Counted from the first letter of the stretch, positions 8,071 to 17,501 are shown. The stretch is DNA of 64,000 bases from Rhodospirillaceae bacterium (GCA_002724635.1 PBPM01000100.1:1-64000); one strand, 5' to 3'. The notes: generated by a model not told the origin, from the letters alone. Program-made: numbers and translations.

Positions 8071-9540
8071 CTAGGCCAGTTCGGCAAGAAGCGACATCTG
8101 CGAATTGTTTTCGGTATCATTCATGTAGGTAAGGGTAATCGGATATTCGCCGCTGAAACAGGCGTCGCAATATTGCGGCATGTCTTGATCGCGACCCTGT
8201 TCCCCCATCGCGCGGTAGAGTCCGTCCATTGAGACATAGGCTAGGCTGTCGGCACCGATCAGCTTTCGAATTCCCTCCACGTCGTTGTTCGCCGCAAGCA
8301 ACTGGGAGGCTTCCGGTGTGTCGATGCCATAGAAGCAGGGGCTCTTGGTCGGCGGGCTTGATATCCGAACATGGACTTCCGCCGCACCGGCGTTGCGGAC
8401 CATCTCGACGATCTTTTGGGAGGTAGTGCCGCGCACGATGCTGTCGTCGACCAGGATCACTCGCTTGCCGTTTAGCTGTCCGCGGTTGGCGTTATGCTTA
8501 AGGCGGACGCCGAGATGGCGGATCTCGTCGGTCGGTTCGATGAAGGTGCGCCCTACATAATGGTTGCGGATCAGGCCCAGCTCGAAGGGGATCCCCGCTT
8601 TGGCGGCATAGCCGATCGCGGCGGGGACCCCGCTGTCCGGGACCGGAATTACAAGGTCGGCATCGACCGGATTCTCGCGTGCGATTTCGGCACCAATAGC
8701 CTTCCGCGCCTCGTACACATTGTGGCCCTCGACATGGGAGTCGGGCCGCGCGAAATAGATATACTCGAAGATGCAAAAACGCTTGCGCGAAGGCGGGTTC
8801 GGCTTGTGGGAGTGCAGGCCGTCGTCATCGACCACGATCACCTCGCCCGGTTCCACGTCGCGCACGAAATCGGCGCCGATGATGTCGAGCGCACAGGTCT
8901 CGGACGTCATGATCCAGGCATCGCCGATCTTGCCGAGGACGAGCGGGCGGACGCCCAGCGGGTCGCGGGCGCCGATCAGCTTGCGGCGTGACAGGGCCAC
9001 CAGCGAATAGGCACCATCGATTACGCGCAGCGCCTCTATCACCCGGTCAAGAAGCCGCACCTCGCGGCTGGTGGCGATCAGATGCTGGATCACTTCGGTG
9101 TCCATGGTCGACTGGAACAAGGATCCGGCCTGCACGAGTTCGCGGCGCAGCTGACGTGCATTGGTTAGGTTACCGTTATGGGCCAGCGCCAGCCCGCCGA
9201 AGCTGTAGTCGGCATAGAGCGGCTGCACGTTGCGCAGAACCGTCTCGCCGGCTGTCGAATAGCGGTTGTGACCGATGGCGGAATCCCCCGGCATGCGCGC
9301 GATCACGTCGCTATCGCCGAAGATGTCGCCGACGAGCCCCATGGCGCGGTGCGGGTGAAACCGCTTGCCGTCATAGGAGACAATGCCCGCGGCTTCTTGG
9401 CCGCGATGCTGCAGGGCATGCAGGCCGAGCGCCGTGAAGGCCGCCGCGTCCTCGGTACCGAAGACGCCGAAGACACCACATTCCTCGCGGAATTTGTCGG
9501 GATCGGCCTGAAACGGGAGGGTTGTGAGTGTCTGAGTCAC
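8071..9540 (-). CDS. purF: Amidophosphoribosyltransferase
   Basis: First committed enzyme of purine synthesis, which transfers glutamine ammonia to PRPP. A short propeptide precedes the N-terminal nucleophile Cys at about residue 21 ('REECGVFGVFG'). The glutaminase domain shows 'IGHNRYSTAG' and 'AHNGNLTNA', and the phosphoribosyltransferase domain shows the PRPP loop 'VILVDDSIVRGTTS'. The Cys-containing C-terminal region ('YCDACFSGEYP') is also present. The start overlaps the cvpA stop by four bases (ATGA), so cvpA and purF are translationally coupled, as in many proteobacteria. Confidence 0.97.
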   Translation of the reverse strand: MTQTLTTLPFQADPDKFREECGVFGVFGTEDAAAFTALGLHALQHRGQEAAGIVSYDGKRFHPHRAMGLVGDIFGDSDVIARMPGDSAIGHNRYSTAGETVLRNVQPLYADYSFGGLALAHNGNLTNARQLRRELVQAGSLFQSTMDTEVIQHLIATSREVRLLDRVIEALRVIDGAYSLVALSRRKLIGARDPLGVRPLVLGKIGDAWIMTSETCALDIIGADFVRDVEPGEVIVVDDDGLHSHKPNPPSRKRFCIFEYIYFARPDSHVEGHNVYEARKAIGAEIARENPVDADLVIPVPDSGVPAAIGYAAKAGIPFELGLIRNHYVGRTFIEPTDEIRHLGVRLKHNANRGQLNGKRVILVDDSIVRGTTSQKIVEMVRNAGAAEVHVRISSPPTKSPCFYGIDTPEASQLLAANNDVEGIRKLIGADSLAYVSMDGLYRAMGEQGRDQDMPQYCDACFSGEYPITLTYMNDTENNSQMSLLAELA

Positions 9541-10202
9541 TGGTTCTGTCGTATCAGGTCTTCAAGGCTGTTGCGTTCGTGCTCGTTATACCCCTCTTGG
9601 GCGCGTGGCGCAGCGGTTTCAGGGGGAGCTGAAAGCCGGTCGAGGGCCTTGCGGGCGTCGTCTATGTCTTTGGCTCGGTCCCGAGCGCGTTTTAGCGCGT
9701 CGCCGGTCTTGCCGATGATCTTCGAGGGCAGGATGTCCTTGACGAGCAGGGCGCCCTGTTGGACGGCTGGACGGGTACGTGCAGTCTCGACCCAGGGGGG
9801 CGGGTCGTCGAGGAAAACGTCGCTCAGGAACAGGAAGGCAACGGAGATGACAATCCCCGCCGTGGCTAGGCCTGCGAGCAGGCCGAGGGACCGGTCAAGT
9901 GCATTGAGCCGGCCTGCACGTACCCAGCCACTGAGCATGTGACTAAACAAGTGAAGCACGATCAACGCGACGATGAAAAGTACGGCGCCGGCGACGAGTT
10001 CGGCTAGCCACATAGGCTGGATATACTGACCGGCGATCGGGGAGACATGTTCGAGCCCGTAGATCGTGGCCAAGCCGGCACCGATCCAGGAGGCAACGAA
10101 CAGTCCGCCGCGCACGAAGCCGGTGACGAGGCCGAACAGCGCGCCGAGAAATATGATCGCCAGGACCGCGATGTCGAACACGCTGAAGCCGCCTAATTCC
10201 AT
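9537..10202 (-). CDS. cvpA: CvpA family inner-membrane protein
   Basis: The 221-aa protein has about four transmembrane segments in the first 130 residues, starting 'VFDIAVLAIIFLGALFGLVTGFVRG', which is the CvpA family start. A charged cytoplasmic C-terminal tail follows. CvpA genes commonly precede purF, as here. In E. coli the protein is linked to colicin V production and envelope homeostasis; the molecular role is not settled. The stop overlaps the purF start. Confidence 0.9.
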   Translation of the reverse strand: MELGGFSVFDIAVLAIIFLGALFGLVTGFVRGGLFVASWIGAGLATIYGLEHVSPIAGQYIQPMWLAELVAGAVLFIVALIVLHLFSHMLSGWVRAGRLNALDRSLGLLAGLATAGIVISVAFLFLSDVFLDDPPPWVETARTRPAVQQGALLVKDILPSKIIGKTGDALKRARDRAKDIDDARKALDRLSAPPETAAPRAQEGYNEHERNSLEDLIRQNQ

Positions 10203-10205
10203 CGC

Positions 10206-11612
10206 TCAGGCCGTCGCCAGGTTGCCGCGCTGCGGCGCGACGTTAAAACGGTTGAACAGGTCGCGCAGGCGTGCAATCTCGCTAACGTCGAGACGGGTGG
10301 GTGCCCTCGAACTCCCAGACTTACCGCCGGTACCGAGCGGCGGCGTCAGCGCCCGCTCGAAGCCAAGTTTCTCGGCCTCGCGAAGTCGCGCATCTGCCTG
10401 CCCCACGCTGCGGACTTCGCCGCCGAGCCCTATCTCGCCGAAGACGACTGTGCGCGGCGGCAGGGGTTGCTCGAGATGCGCCGAGACGAGGGCAGCCGCC
10501 ACGGCGAGGTCGGCCGCGGGCTCGCCTACGCGCAGGCCTCCCGCGACGTTCAGATAGACGTCATGGGCGCCGAGATTCATTCCGCAGCGAGTCTGCAGCA
10601 CGGCGATAATCATCGCCAGGCGGCTCGAATCCCAGCCGACAACGGCGCGCCGCGGCGTGCCCAGCGGGGTGGGTGCGACCAGTGCCTGAATCTCGACCAG
10701 CAGCGGCCGTGTACCCTCGATGCCGGCAAACACTGCCGAACCGCTAGTGGCGTCGCGGTGGCCGGCGATGAACAGTTCTGAGGGATTCTCGACCTCCGTC
10801 AGACCGGTATCGGTCATCTCGAAGACGCCGATCTCGTTCGTGGCGCCGAATCGGTTTTTGACCGCGCGCAGCAGGCGGAATTGGTTCTCCCGCTCGCCCT
10901 CGAAATACAGTACCGCATCTACCATGTGCTCGAGCACGCGCGGTCCTGCAATCGCACCCTCCTTGGTGACATGACCGACTAGGATCATAGTCACGCCGCG
11001 ACGCTTGGCGACCCGGATCAGCTCCTGGGCACAGGTGCGGACCTGTGCCACTGTGCCAGGTGCTGAATCCAAATTTTCGGCGTACATGGTCTGGATGGAA
11101 TCGATGATCGCGATCTCGGCGCTGTTCGGTGCGTCCAGCGCGGCGAGGATGTCGCGGATATTGGTGGCCGAGGCTAGGTCGACGGGGGTGTCGGCCAGAC
11201 CGAGGCGCGCGGCGCGCAGACGAATTTGGTCGATAGCTTCTTCGCCCGAGATGTACGCGACCGTTACGCCCGCGCGGGCGAGCAGAGCTGCGGCCTGGAG
11301 TAGGAGTGTGGACTTCCCGATTCCAGGATCGCCGCCGACGAGCAGCGCTGATCCTGGCACAAGTCCCCCGCCGCAGACCTGGTCGAACTCGGCCAGGCCG
11401 GTCAGCCGTCGGGGACTTTCCTCAGGCGCGCCATCCAGCGAGGTAAATGCGACAGGCTTGCCACCGGCTTTGCTGACACCTCGGGGTACGTTCGTATCGT
11501 CGGATTCCTCGACGATAGTGTTCCACTCGCCGCAGGTGTCGCACTTTCCGCTCCACTTGCGGTGCACGGTCGCACAGGACTGGCAGACAAACTGGGTGGT
11601 GACGCGGGCCAT
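10206..11612 (-). CDS. radA: DNA repair protein RadA
   Basis: The N-terminal four-Cys zinc finger ('FVCQSCATVHRKWSGKCDTC'), the RecA-like ATPase with Walker A 'GGDPGIGKST', the RadA-specific KNRFG motif ('VKNRFGATNEIG') and the C-terminal Lon-like domain ('GEIGLGGEVRSVGQ') all appear in order. RadA is a branch-migration helicase that processes recombination intermediates. The length of 468 aa is typical. It lies between mlaF and cvpA with three-base gaps on each side, so it is part of the long minus-strand run. Its role in natural transformation is notable because dprA is a pseudogene in this window. Confidence 0.96.
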   Translation of the reverse strand: MARVTTQFVCQSCATVHRKWSGKCDTCGEWNTIVEESDDTNVPRGVSKAGGKPVAFTSLDGAPEESPRRLTGLAEFDQVCGGGLVPGSALLVGGDPGIGKSTLLLQAAALLARAGVTVAYISGEEAIDQIRLRAARLGLADTPVDLASATNIRDILAALDAPNSAEIAIIDSIQTMYAENLDSAPGTVAQVRTCAQELIRVAKRRGVTMILVGHVTKEGAIAGPRVLEHMVDAVLYFEGERENQFRLLRAVKNRFGATNEIGVFEMTDTGLTEVENPSELFIAGHRDATSGSAVFAGIEGTRPLLVEIQALVAPTPLGTPRRAVVGWDSSRLAMIIAVLQTRCGMNLGAHDVYLNVAGGLRVGEPAADLAVAAALVSAHLEQPLPPRTVVFGEIGLGGEVRSVGQADARLREAEKLGFERALTPPLGTGGKSGSSRAPTRLDVSEIARLRDLFNRFNVAPQRGNLATA

Positions 11613-11615
11613 TGC

Positions 11616-12398
11616 CTAGACTGCGACCTGCAACTGGATCGGCCCACTGGAACGCCCGTTGAGAAACTGGTCAACCATGTCGTTTCCGGAATGATCAATC
11701 TCGCTGACCGGACCGTGCCACACGATCCGACCTTGATAGATCATGGCTACATTGTCCGCGATTCGCCGGGCGCTGGCCATGTCATGTGTGATAGTTAGCG
11801 CGGTAGCTCCCAACTCACGCACGGACTTGACGATCAGGTTGTCGATGACGCTGCCCATGATCGGATCGAGGCCGGTCGTGGGCTCGTCGAAGAACAGGAT
11901 GTCCGGTCGGGTCGCGATGGCACGGGCCAGACCCGCGCGCTTCTGCATGCCGCCTGAGAGCTCCGCCGGCGCGCGGTCGGCGATATCGTCGTCGAGGCCG
12001 ACCATATGCATGGCCTCCAGCGCCGCCTGACGAGCCGCACGGCGGCCCATGCCCTGACTCTGGGTGAGGCCGAAGGCGACATTCTCCCAGACCGGTAGGC
12101 TGTCGAACAGCGCGGCGCCCTGGAACAGCATGCCGAACTTGCGGTTGATCTGCTCGCGCTCTCCCGGCGCTATGCCGACGGTTTCCTCGCCGTCGATCCG
12201 AATCGAGCCGGAATCCGGCTCCAGCAGCCCGATGATACTCTTGATCAGGACCGATTTGCCTGTCCCGGAGCCGCCGATGACTGCCAGTGACTGGCCGGCC
12301 GGCAGGTCCAGATCTAGTCCGCATAGCACCGCATTGTTGCCGAACGCCTTATGCAGGTCGCGGACTGTAATTTTTAGCGTGTTGCCCGAGCCCGTCAT
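11616..12398 (-). CDS. mlaF: Mla-type ABC transporter ATP-binding protein (MlaF)
   Basis: ABC ATPase of 260 aa with Walker A 'GGSGTGKSVLIKSI', signature 'LSGGMQKRAGLARAI' and Walker B 'ILFFDEPTTGLDP'. The 'GxxxLFDSLPVWENVAFGL' region is typical of MlaF-type ATPases that drive phospholipid transport between the two membranes. It partners with the permease encoded just upstream; their genes overlap by four bases (ATGA). No mlaD-type MCE gene is found next to them in this window. Confidence 0.9.
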   Translation of the reverse strand: MTGSGNTLKITVRDLHKAFGNNAVLCGLDLDLPAGQSLAVIGGSGTGKSVLIKSIIGLLEPDSGSIRIDGEETVGIAPGEREQINRKFGMLFQGAALFDSLPVWENVAFGLTQSQGMGRRAARQAALEAMHMVGLDDDIADRAPAELSGGMQKRAGLARAIATRPDILFFDEPTTGLDPIMGSVIDNLIVKSVRELGATALTITHDMASARRIADNVAMIYQGRIVWHGPVSEIDHSGNDMVDQFLNGRSSGPIQLQVAV

Positions 12399-13165
12399 GC
12401 AGCGAAGAAAATAGCGGTGATTATGAAGTTGAACAGCAAGAGCAGGATGGAGGCTGAGACCACCGCGTTCGTGGTCGCCTGACCGACCCCCTCGGCACCG
12501 CCCCTGGAGTGGTACCCATGATAGGTACCCATCAGGGCAACGAGGAAGCCGAAGACGGCTGCCTTGACTAGGCCGGACAGAAAGCCGGTAGCGTCGATGC
12601 TGTCCCAGGTGCTTTTCAGATAGGTCGCGGGGTTGAAGCCAAAGTCGTAGATTGAGACTAGGAAACCGCCCAGAACGCCGATCGCGTCCGCCACGAGGAC
12701 CAGTAGCGGCAACATGGCGATGGCGGCAATCAGGCGCGGCGCCACCAGATACTTGTAAGGGTTAGTCGACAATGTGGTCAGCGCATCGATCTGCTCGGTC
12801 ACCCGCATCGTTCCGATCTCTGCGGCCATGGCTGCGCCGATACGCCCGGCGACCATGAGGCCCGCGAGCACAGGGCCCAGCTCGCGCGTGATTCCCCACA
12901 CGACGACATTGGCGATCGTCGCTTCACCGGCGAAGCCAAAGCCGCTGAAGCTCTGCAGTGCCAGCACGGCGCCCGTGAAGATGGCAGTCAGTCCGACGAC
13001 CGGCAGCGAGTAGTAGCCGATCTCGATCATCTGCTGGGTGATCAGGCGCGGGTAGAAGGGTGGGCGCACGCAGTGGGAGAGCCCGATGGCGGCAAAGGCC
13101 GTGATCTTGCCGATCGTTGCAAAGATGCTAATGGTGCCGCGTCCGATAGACGCCAGGACGTCCAT
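12395..13165 (-). CDS. mlaE: Mla-type ABC transporter permease (MlaE)
   Basis: Permease of 256 aa with the MlaE/YrbE family pattern: 'YYSLPVVGLTAIFTGAVLALQS', 'RELGPVLAGLMVAGRIGAAMAAEIGTM' and 'EQIDALTTLSTNPYKYLVAPR'. About five to six membrane segments are seen. The ORF track begins at 13405, inside the upstream alr gene; the ATG at 13165 ('MDVLASIGRG') begins the conserved protein and lies two bases after the alr stop. With MlaF it would form the inner-membrane core of a phospholipid transporter. Confidence 0.9.
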   Translation of the reverse strand: MDVLASIGRGTISIFATIGKITAFAAIGLSHCVRPPFYPRLITQQMIEIGYYSLPVVGLTAIFTGAVLALQSFSGFGFAGEATIANVVVWGITRELGPVLAGLMVAGRIGAAMAAEIGTMRVTEQIDALTTLSTNPYKYLVAPRLIAAIAMLPLLVLVADAIGVLGGFLVSIYDFGFNPATYLKSTWDSIDATGFLSGLVKAAVFGFLVALMGTYHGYHSRGGAEGVGQATTNAVVSASILLLLFNFIITAIFFAA

Positions 13166-13167
13166 GC

Positions 13168-14310
13168 TCAGCGCACCCCGCCGCGATAATCTACATGCAG
13201 GCGTGCGCCCAGGCGGCTGAGTACCTCGTAGGCGATCGTTCCCGACACGTCGGCTACTTCGTCGACTTGGACATGCGGTCCCATTAGCTCGACGATCTGA
13301 CCGGGTTGGCATAGCTCTACCGGGATTTCGGTAACATCGATGGTAATCAGGTCCATGGAGACGCGGCCCACGAGCGGGGCTGCCTGTCCATCGATAAAGG
13401 CGCACATGCTGTTGCCCTCCATGCGAGCCGTTGCGGCGCGCGGATAGCCGTCGGCGTAACCGGCGGCCAGAGTCGCGATCCGACGCGGGCTGGTGACCTG
13501 ATGAGCGGCACCGTATCCAACGGTCATCGGGGTGTCAACGTTACGCAATTGAAGTATTTTTGTATATATATCAATGACTTGATTCATTGGGTTTGGGCCG
13601 TCCATCAAAGGCCGAATCCCGTAGAGCGCAGCCCCCGGCCGGACCAATCCATAGTGAAAATCGGGCCCGAGAAACACGCCGGGCGAGTTGGCGAGGCTCG
13701 CTGCGACGGGGCCCGTAAGTGGTTCCAAGCGGTCGCGTACTGCGTCGAAAGCCGTCCTCTGGGCCGCATTCATCGGGTGACCTGGGTGGTCCGCGCAGGC
13801 GAGATGGCTCAGAATCCCCACGATCGCGAGGCTGGAGATCCGCTCGGGTGCCGCTAGGATTGCATCGACATCGTCGGCACCGAGGCCCAGCCGGTTCATA
13901 CCGGTATCCACGTGCAACCAGGCGGGCGTGTGGCCGAGTGTCGCCTCGGCGGCCCAGGTTTGGATCTGCGCGAGGCTGTTGAGGGTCGCGGTCAGACGGG
14001 CGTCGCGAAAGATGCTGCCGGTGCCGGGCTCGGGCCCGTTGAGGACGATGATCTCGGCGTCGCAGCCGATTTTGCGCAGATATACACCCTCGGCCAGCGT
14101 TGCCACGAAGAAGCTCTCGCAACCGGCTGCCGCGAGCGTCCGGGTTACGGGCCCGACGCCAAGCCCGTAGGCGTTTGCCTTTACCGAAGCGCCGACGCGC
14201 GCGCTGGGACACCGATCGCGAATTAGGCGGAAATTATCGGCAATGGCGTCTAGGTCGACGATTAGGACTGCCCCGGTGTCGGCCGGAATAACGATATCGT
14301 CGTGCGCCAA
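13168..14310 (-). CDS. alr: Alanine racemase
   Basis: PLP enzyme of 380 aa that interconverts L- and D-alanine for peptidoglycan. The PLP-lysine motif 'VGASVKANAYGLG' is near residue 45, and the catalytic-Tyr region 'TVGYGAAHQVTSPRRIATLAAGYADGYPR' and 'GRVSMDLITIDVT' are seen. It lies four bases after dnaB and two bases before mlaE on the minus strand. A short, locally AT-rich stretch (about 13,550-13,600) lies inside the gene without breaking the frame. Confidence 0.95.
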   Translation of the reverse strand: MAHDDIVIPADTGAVLIVDLDAIADNFRLIRDRCPSARVGASVKANAYGLGVGPVTRTLAAAGCESFFVATLAEGVYLRKIGCDAEIIVLNGPEPGTGSIFRDARLTATLNSLAQIQTWAAEATLGHTPAWLHVDTGMNRLGLGADDVDAILAAPERISSLAIVGILSHLACADHPGHPMNAAQRTAFDAVRDRLEPLTGPVAASLANSPGVFLGPDFHYGLVRPGAALYGIRPLMDGPNPMNQVIDIYTKILQLRNVDTPMTVGYGAAHQVTSPRRIATLAAGYADGYPRAATARMEGNSMCAFIDGQAAPLVGRVSMDLITIDVTEIPVELCQPGQIVELMGPHVQVDEVADVSGTIAYEVLSRLGARLHVDYRGGVR

Positions 14311-14314
14311 GGTT

Positions 14315-15865
14315 CTAGTACCGGTCCTCGGGCAGGTAGTCGTCTTTTACCAAGTCCGCGAACTGGGTGTAGTCGCCGTTAAACTGCAGCACCACCGAAC
14401 CGATCGGGCCATGTCGCTGTTTGGCAACTATCAACTCCGCCTTGTTGCGGCACTTCTCAAGCAGCTCCATGTAACGCTGCTCGCGCTCTAAGTAGGTCTC
14501 CTGTTTCTCATTGTCGCGCGGGGTAGGCTTCTCGCGCTCGCGGTAATATTCCTCGCGATAGATGAACGTGACTACGTCGGCATCCTGCTCGATCGAGCCT
14601 GATTCACGCAGATCCGACAGCTGCGGGCGCTTGTCCTCGCGCTGCTCAACTGCACGCGACAGCTGGCTGAGCGCAATCACCGGAACGTTGAGTTCCTTGG
14701 CCAGCGCTTTCAGGCCCCGAGTGATCTGGGAGACTTCTTGGACCCGATTGTCGCTGCGGCTGGTAGCCGGCGGATTGATGAGCTGCAGATAGTCGACGAT
14801 GACGAGGCTGAGGCCGTGCTGGCGCTTGAGGCGCCGCGCGCGCGTTCGGATTTGCGCCATGGTCAGGGCCGGCGTGTCGTCGATGAATAGCTTAAGGCCG
14901 TGCAGTGCCTGAGAGACGGCGAAGACCCGGTTGTATTCCTCCTCGCGGACATCGCCACGGCGGATCGAGTCCGAGCGCACATGTGCCTGTTCGGAGATGA
15001 TGCGGGTGGCAAGTTGCTCGGCCGACATCTCGAGCGAGAAGAAGGCAACGCTCTCGGGCTCCTCGATGTCGGTACCGTCCGGTCCCTCGCGGCGCTGGGT
15101 TGAGGAGGCGGCGTTGTAGGCGATGTTGGTCGCTAGCGCTGTCTTGCCCATCGACGGGCGCGCGGCGACTATGACCAGATCGGATTCGTGCAGCCCACCT
15201 AGAAGCTTGTCGAGGTCGATGAAGCCCGTCGGCACGCCGACCAGATGTCCGTCGCGTTTGTAAGCCGCTGCCGCCATGTTGATGGCGCCGGTCACTGCGC
15301 TCTTGAAGTCCCGGAAACCCGTCTCGGTCGAGCCTTCCTCGGCAAGTTGGAACAGCATCTCCTCGGCGCGCTCGATCTGCTGCGTGGCCGGGGTGTCGAG
15401 CTCGTATTCATAAGCGCCATTGACCACCTGGCCGCCAATGTCGATTAGTTCGCGGCGCAGGAAGCAGTCATAGACTTCGCGTCCCAGATCGAGGGCGTTC
15501 TGGACGGTGATGACCGCGTTCGCAAGCTCAGCAATATAAGCTTGGCCGCCGATTGCCTTCAGATCTTCGTCGTCCTTGAAGTAGTTCTTCAACGTAACGG
15601 GGTCCGCGATCTGTCCATGCTCGATCAGGTGAGCGCAGGCCGCATATACGCTGGAGTGGGCGGGGTCGGCAAAATGCTCGGGCAAGAGGAATTCCTGTAC
15701 GCGCTCAAACGAGCGGTTGTTGACTAGGATCGCGCCCAGCAAGGCCATCTCCGCCTCGAAGTTGTGCGGCGGTGAGCGGAAGCTCACGCCGCCCTCTTCG
15801 CCGTGGAGAGGCGTGATGTTGGCGGCTTCATCGGCCATCGGGTCTGTCATGTCGCTCGTGGTCAT
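14315..15865 (-). CDS. dnaB: Replicative DNA helicase
   Basis: The 516-aa protein has the DnaB N-terminal domain ('PPHNFEAEMALLGAILVNN'), a linker, then the RecA-fold helicase with Walker A 'ARPSMGKTALATNIAYN' near residue 230, 'SLEMSAEQLATRII' and 'LVIVDYLQLI'. The C-terminal 'IEQDADVVTFIYR' and 'AKQRHGPIGSV' are also characteristic. It unwinds DNA at the fork. It is the first gene of the minus-strand run dnaB-alr-mlaE-mlaF-radA-cvpA-purF-SDR. A 203-base gap with no gene separates it from the divergent quinone-reductase-like gene. Confidence 0.97.
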   Translation of the reverse strand: MTTSDMTDPMADEAANITPLHGEEGGVSFRSPPHNFEAEMALLGAILVNNRSFERVQEFLLPEHFADPAHSSVYAACAHLIEHGQIADPVTLKNYFKDDEDLKAIGGQAYIAELANAVITVQNALDLGREVYDCFLRRELIDIGGQVVNGAYEYELDTPATQQIERAEEMLFQLAEEGSTETGFRDFKSAVTGAINMAAAAYKRDGHLVGVPTGFIDLDKLLGGLHESDLVIVAARPSMGKTALATNIAYNAASSTQRREGPDGTDIEEPESVAFFSLEMSAEQLATRIISEQAHVRSDSIRRGDVREEEYNRVFAVSQALHGLKLFIDDTPALTMAQIRTRARRLKRQHGLSLVIVDYLQLINPPATSRSDNRVQEVSQITRGLKALAKELNVPVIALSQLSRAVEQREDKRPQLSDLRESGSIEQDADVVTFIYREEYYREREKPTPRDNEKQETYLEREQRYMELLEKCRNKAELIVAKQRHGPIGSVVLQFNGDYTQFADLVKDDYLPEDRY

Positions 15866-16068
15866 GGCGCTGCACCCTAATGATGCTTGCGTCCTCGCAC
15901 TGCACCCATCTGTAGTGAGTATAGTGGAACACGAGGATAAGCTGATTCGCGGTGCCTGTATTTTCGCTTGCGACGAACCGCAATCTGGTTATGGCGAGTT
16001 CGCGGAGGCTGGCCCGCGGCGCTTTCGAACCTATACTTCTGCTAAACAACTTATGATGGGGTGAATCA

Positions 16069-17052
16069 ATGCGTGCAGCTTGGTATGCGGACTTCGGGGC
16101 CGCGAAAGACGTTTTAGAGATCGGCGAACAGGACGCGCCGAGCGCCGGCGGTGGACAGGTGCTTGTGCGGGTTCACGCCTCGGGCATCAATCCGCTGGAT
16201 GTCAAACGGCGCGACGGAGAGCGCGGCCCGATGATCGGCGAACGGATGATCCCCCATTTCGACGGCGCCGGTGTCATTGAGGCCGTGGGCGACGGGGTCG
16301 ATCCCAGCCGGGTCGGCGAGCGAGTCTGGCTCTATGAGGGGCACTGGAAGCGCGGAGACGGGACGGCGGCGGAATATATCGTCCTAGATTCGTCGCGTGC
16401 GAACCCCCTGCCGGAACGCCACAGTTTCGCCGAAGGCGCCTGCCTTGGAATCCCGGCTATGACCGCGCACCCACTCGTGTTTACTGACGGACCGGTGGAC
16501 GGGCAGACCATCTTGGTGACGGGGGCAGCCGGTGCGGTGGGTAACTACGCGGTGCAGATGGCACGCAACGGCGGCGCTAAAGTGATTGGCACCGTCAGCT
16601 CCGACGAAAAGGCGGCGCGGGCCGCGGACGACGGGGCCACCCACACGATTAACTACAAGACAGAGGACGTCGCAGACCGGGTGATGGAGCTGACCGCCGG
16701 GAGGGGCGTGGACCGGGTGGTCGAGGTGGAGCTCGGCGGCAACATCGAGACCACGGTGAAGGTGTTGAAGACCGGCGGCGTCATCGCTGCTTATGCCTCG
16801 ATGGCACAGCCGGTTGTGCCGTTCTCCTTCTACGGTTTCCTTATGAAGTCGCCGACTTTGCGAATCATCGGCTGTTTCACAATGCCGACAGACTTCAAGA
16901 TGCAAAGCGTGGCGGATATCTCGCGTTGGATGAACGAGGGCCGGCTGACCAGCCGGGTCGCCGCAGAATTCCCGCTCGACGGAATCGCTGCCGCCCATGA
17001 GATGGTCGAAGCCGGCCGTCAGGTTGGTGGCGTCGTCGTGACGATCGACTAG
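16069..17052 (+). CDS. Quinone oxidoreductase-like MDR protein (zeta-crystallin type)
   Basis: Medium-chain dehydrogenase/reductase of 327 aa without zinc-ligand Cys residues: an N-terminal GroES-like domain ('VLVRVHASGINPLDVKRRDG') and the NADPH-binding Rossmann motif 'VTGAAGAVGNYAVQMARNGG' near residue 150. The family reduces quinones or enones with NADPH. A same-length paralogue lies at 50129-51112. The stop codon shares the palindrome CTAG with the stop of the convergent yaiI gene. The substrate is not predictable. Confidence 0.85.
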   Translation: MRAAWYADFGAAKDVLEIGEQDAPSAGGGQVLVRVHASGINPLDVKRRDGERGPMIGERMIPHFDGAGVIEAVGDGVDPSRVGERVWLYEGHWKRGDGTAAEYIVLDSSRANPLPERHSFAEGACLGIPAMTAHPLVFTDGPVDGQTILVTGAAGAVGNYAVQMARNGGAKVIGTVSSDEKAARAADDGATHTINYKTEDVADRVMELTAGRGVDRVVEVELGGNIETTVKVLKTGGVIAAYASMAQPVVPFSFYGFLMKSPTLRIIGCFTMPTDFKMQSVADISRWMNEGRLTSRVAAEFPLDGIAAAHEMVEAGRQVGGVVVTID

Positions 17053-17501
17053 GCGTTTTTAATCGCCTGGATCGCGGCCTCGAGCGCCTGAAGGAAATTA
17101 GACCGGTCCTGCTTCGCGAATGCGCGCGGGCCGCGGGTCGTCTTGCCAGCAGAGCGCAGATTGGTCAAAAGGTCCCGGGTCGCGAGCGCCATGCCGATGG
17201 AAGCCTTGTCCAAGCGCCTACCGTTGGGGCGCAGGACATGCGCGTCTCGCTTGATGCAGCGGTTGGCCAACGGGATGTCATGGGTGACCACGATGTCGCC
17301 TGGCCCGACGTGCTCGGTAATCCAGTCGTCGGCCACATCGGCTCCATCACGGACGACCGTCTGGACGACCAGCGGGTGGCCGTAGAAGCCGAGCATCCCA
17401 CTGTTCGACACAAGCTGGACTCTTAGCTGGTGCCGTTCGGCGACGCGGACTATCTCGTTCTTCACCGGGCAGGCGTCAGCATCAACGAAGATTTCTAGCA
17501 T
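17049..17501 (-). CDS. YaiI/YqxD family protein (DUF188)
   Basis: The 150-aa protein begins 'MLEIFVDADACPVKNEI', the Asp-rich start of the UPF0178/DUF188 family, and continues with 'VQTVVRDGADVADDWI', 'DIVVTHDIPLANRCI' and 'RDLLTNLRSAG'. The fold is PIN-like with conserved Asp residues, so a nuclease-type activity has been suggested, but no function is established. The ORF track starts at 17618 inside cfa; the ATG at 17501 begins the conserved sequence. It is downstream of cfa on the same strand. Confidence 0.88.
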   Translation of the reverse strand: MLEIFVDADACPVKNEIVRVAERHQLRVQLVSNSGMLGFYGHPLVVQTVVRDGADVADDWITEHVGPGDIVVTHDIPLANRCIKRDAHVLRPNGRRLDKASIGMALATRDLLTNLRSAGKTTRGPRAFAKQDRSNFLQALEAAIQAIKNA

